Shown: positions 4,914-5,280 of the stretch, piece after piece
How positions within the stretch are numbered: the first letter of the stretch is position 1
Layout: each line of letters opens with the position of its first letter
DNA from: Bacteroidota bacterium
GTDB taxonomy: Bacteria > Bacteroidota > Bacteroidia > Chitinophagales > Chitinophagaceae
Assembly: GCA_947461985.1 (NCBI GenBank)
Contig: CANHNT010000152.1
Span: forward strand, 1 to 5,280
Reading direction: 5' to 3'
Length of the DNA stretch: 5,280 nt
Program-made: the position numbers and the translations under genes
Notes under the pieces: generated by a model
Databases searched by the model: none
What the model was told of the DNA's origin: nothing
The model's input: only the letters and a program-made list of their open reading frames with translations

Positions 4914-5280
4914 ATGAAACTATATTTTTCAAAAAAAATCCTTTCTTTTAGCTTAATTGCTAGTTTTATTACCATTATATCTTGTAATAAATTTGAAAAT
5001 AGTCCAATCTCAGAAACTTATTTAGATACTGAAGAACCTGATTATGGCAATAAAGCAACATCTCCAGAATGGAATGCTAAAATACATTTAGGAAGGGTTT
5101 TGTTTTATGACAAAGCGTTGTCACTTAATAATTCTATTTCTTGTGCAAGTTGTCATAAACAAGCATTGGCCTTTGCCGATGATGTAGCACAAAGTCGTGG
5201 TTTTGAAAACAAATTGACCCACAGAAACTCGATTGCTATTCAAAATTTAGGATTTAGCTCGGTTTTAAATGGTGGTTTTC
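4914..5280 (+). CDS. Di-heme cytochrome c peroxidase / MauG-family lipoprotein, 3' end cut by window edge
   Basis: The first 122 codons are present. The N-terminus is a lipoprotein-type signal peptide: MKLYFSKK, a hydrophobic stretch (9-22) and the lipobox-like IISC with C24 as the likely lipidated residue, followed by a polar acidic linker (34-43). The mature part opens with LGRVLFYDKALSLNNSISC, the heme-binding motif CASCH (C77, C80, H81), then HKQALAFADD, SRGF and LTHRNSIAIQNLGF (101-114). This order is characteristic of the N-terminal heme domain of bacterial di-heme peroxidases and MauG-like proteins. These reduce hydrogen peroxide with electrons from a cytochrome, or oxidise a partner protein, in the periplasm. 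About 200-300 residues, including the second CxxCH, should follow outside the window, so peroxidase versus MauG-like function cannot be settled. The start at 4914 is fixed by an in-frame TGA at 4905-4907. Confidence 0.9.
   Translation, partial: MKLYFSKKILSFSLIASFITIISCNKFENSPISETYLDTEEPDYGNKATSPEWNAKIHLGRVLFYDKALSLNNSISCASCHKQALAFADDVAQSRGFENKLTHRNSIAIQNLGFSSVLNGGF

Noticed and set aside
4904..4951. Fifteen-codon ORF beginning 10 nt before the peroxidase start and overlapping it in another frame
   Set aside because: It has no ribosome binding signal and encodes an unremarkable Phe/Lys-rich peptide (MINHETIFFKKNPFF); a regulatory upstream ORF cannot be supported from one sequence.

Overview
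The window looks like chromosomal DNA from a member of the Bacteroidota. The base composition is AT-rich. One protein carries a type IX secretion (gliding-motility-type, CHU_C) C-terminal sorting domain, which is diagnostic for that phylum. Sequences matching the Bacteroidota -7 promoter element TAnnTTTG sit directly upstream of three start codons, and none of the four genes has a convincing Shine-Dalgarno sequence. The bacterial group II GGGPS/PcrB gene and the lipoprotein-type di-heme peroxidase also fit. I cannot place it below phylum level.

Layout: (1) 1-1408, minus strand: the N-terminal 469 codons of uvrB, the damage-recognition helicase-like subunit of nucleotide excision repair, cut by the left window edge. 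(2) 1409-1502: a short AT-rich spacer holding the uvrB -7 element, an 8-bp inverted repeat and an 8-bp direct repeat. (3) 1503-3983, minus strand: a large secreted modular protein with a signal peptide, a seven-bladed SBBP-type beta-propeller, two tandem Ig-like modules, a PKD-like module and a type B T9SS sorting domain. (4) 3984-4081: a divergent intergenic region with one -7 element facing each way. (5) 4082-4828, plus strand: a complete geranylgeranylglyceryl/heptaprenylglyceryl phosphate synthase. (6) 4829-4913: a spacer with a weak hairpin and a degenerate -7 element. (7) 4914-5280, plus strand: the start of a di-heme cytochrome c peroxidase/MauG-family lipoprotein, cut by the right edge.

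The four genes belong to unrelated processes: DNA repair, cell-surface or secreted protein, isoprenoid-glycerol lipid synthesis, and periplasmic or envelope electron transfer. Each appears to have its own promoter, so I see no multi-gene operon and no mobile element, tRNA, rRNA or CRISPR array. The most interesting points are the leaderless or near-leaderless arrangement of three genes, the resulting start-codon correction for the large surface protein, and the modular repeat architecture of that protein. I did not find clear evidence of an undescribed multi-gene system.
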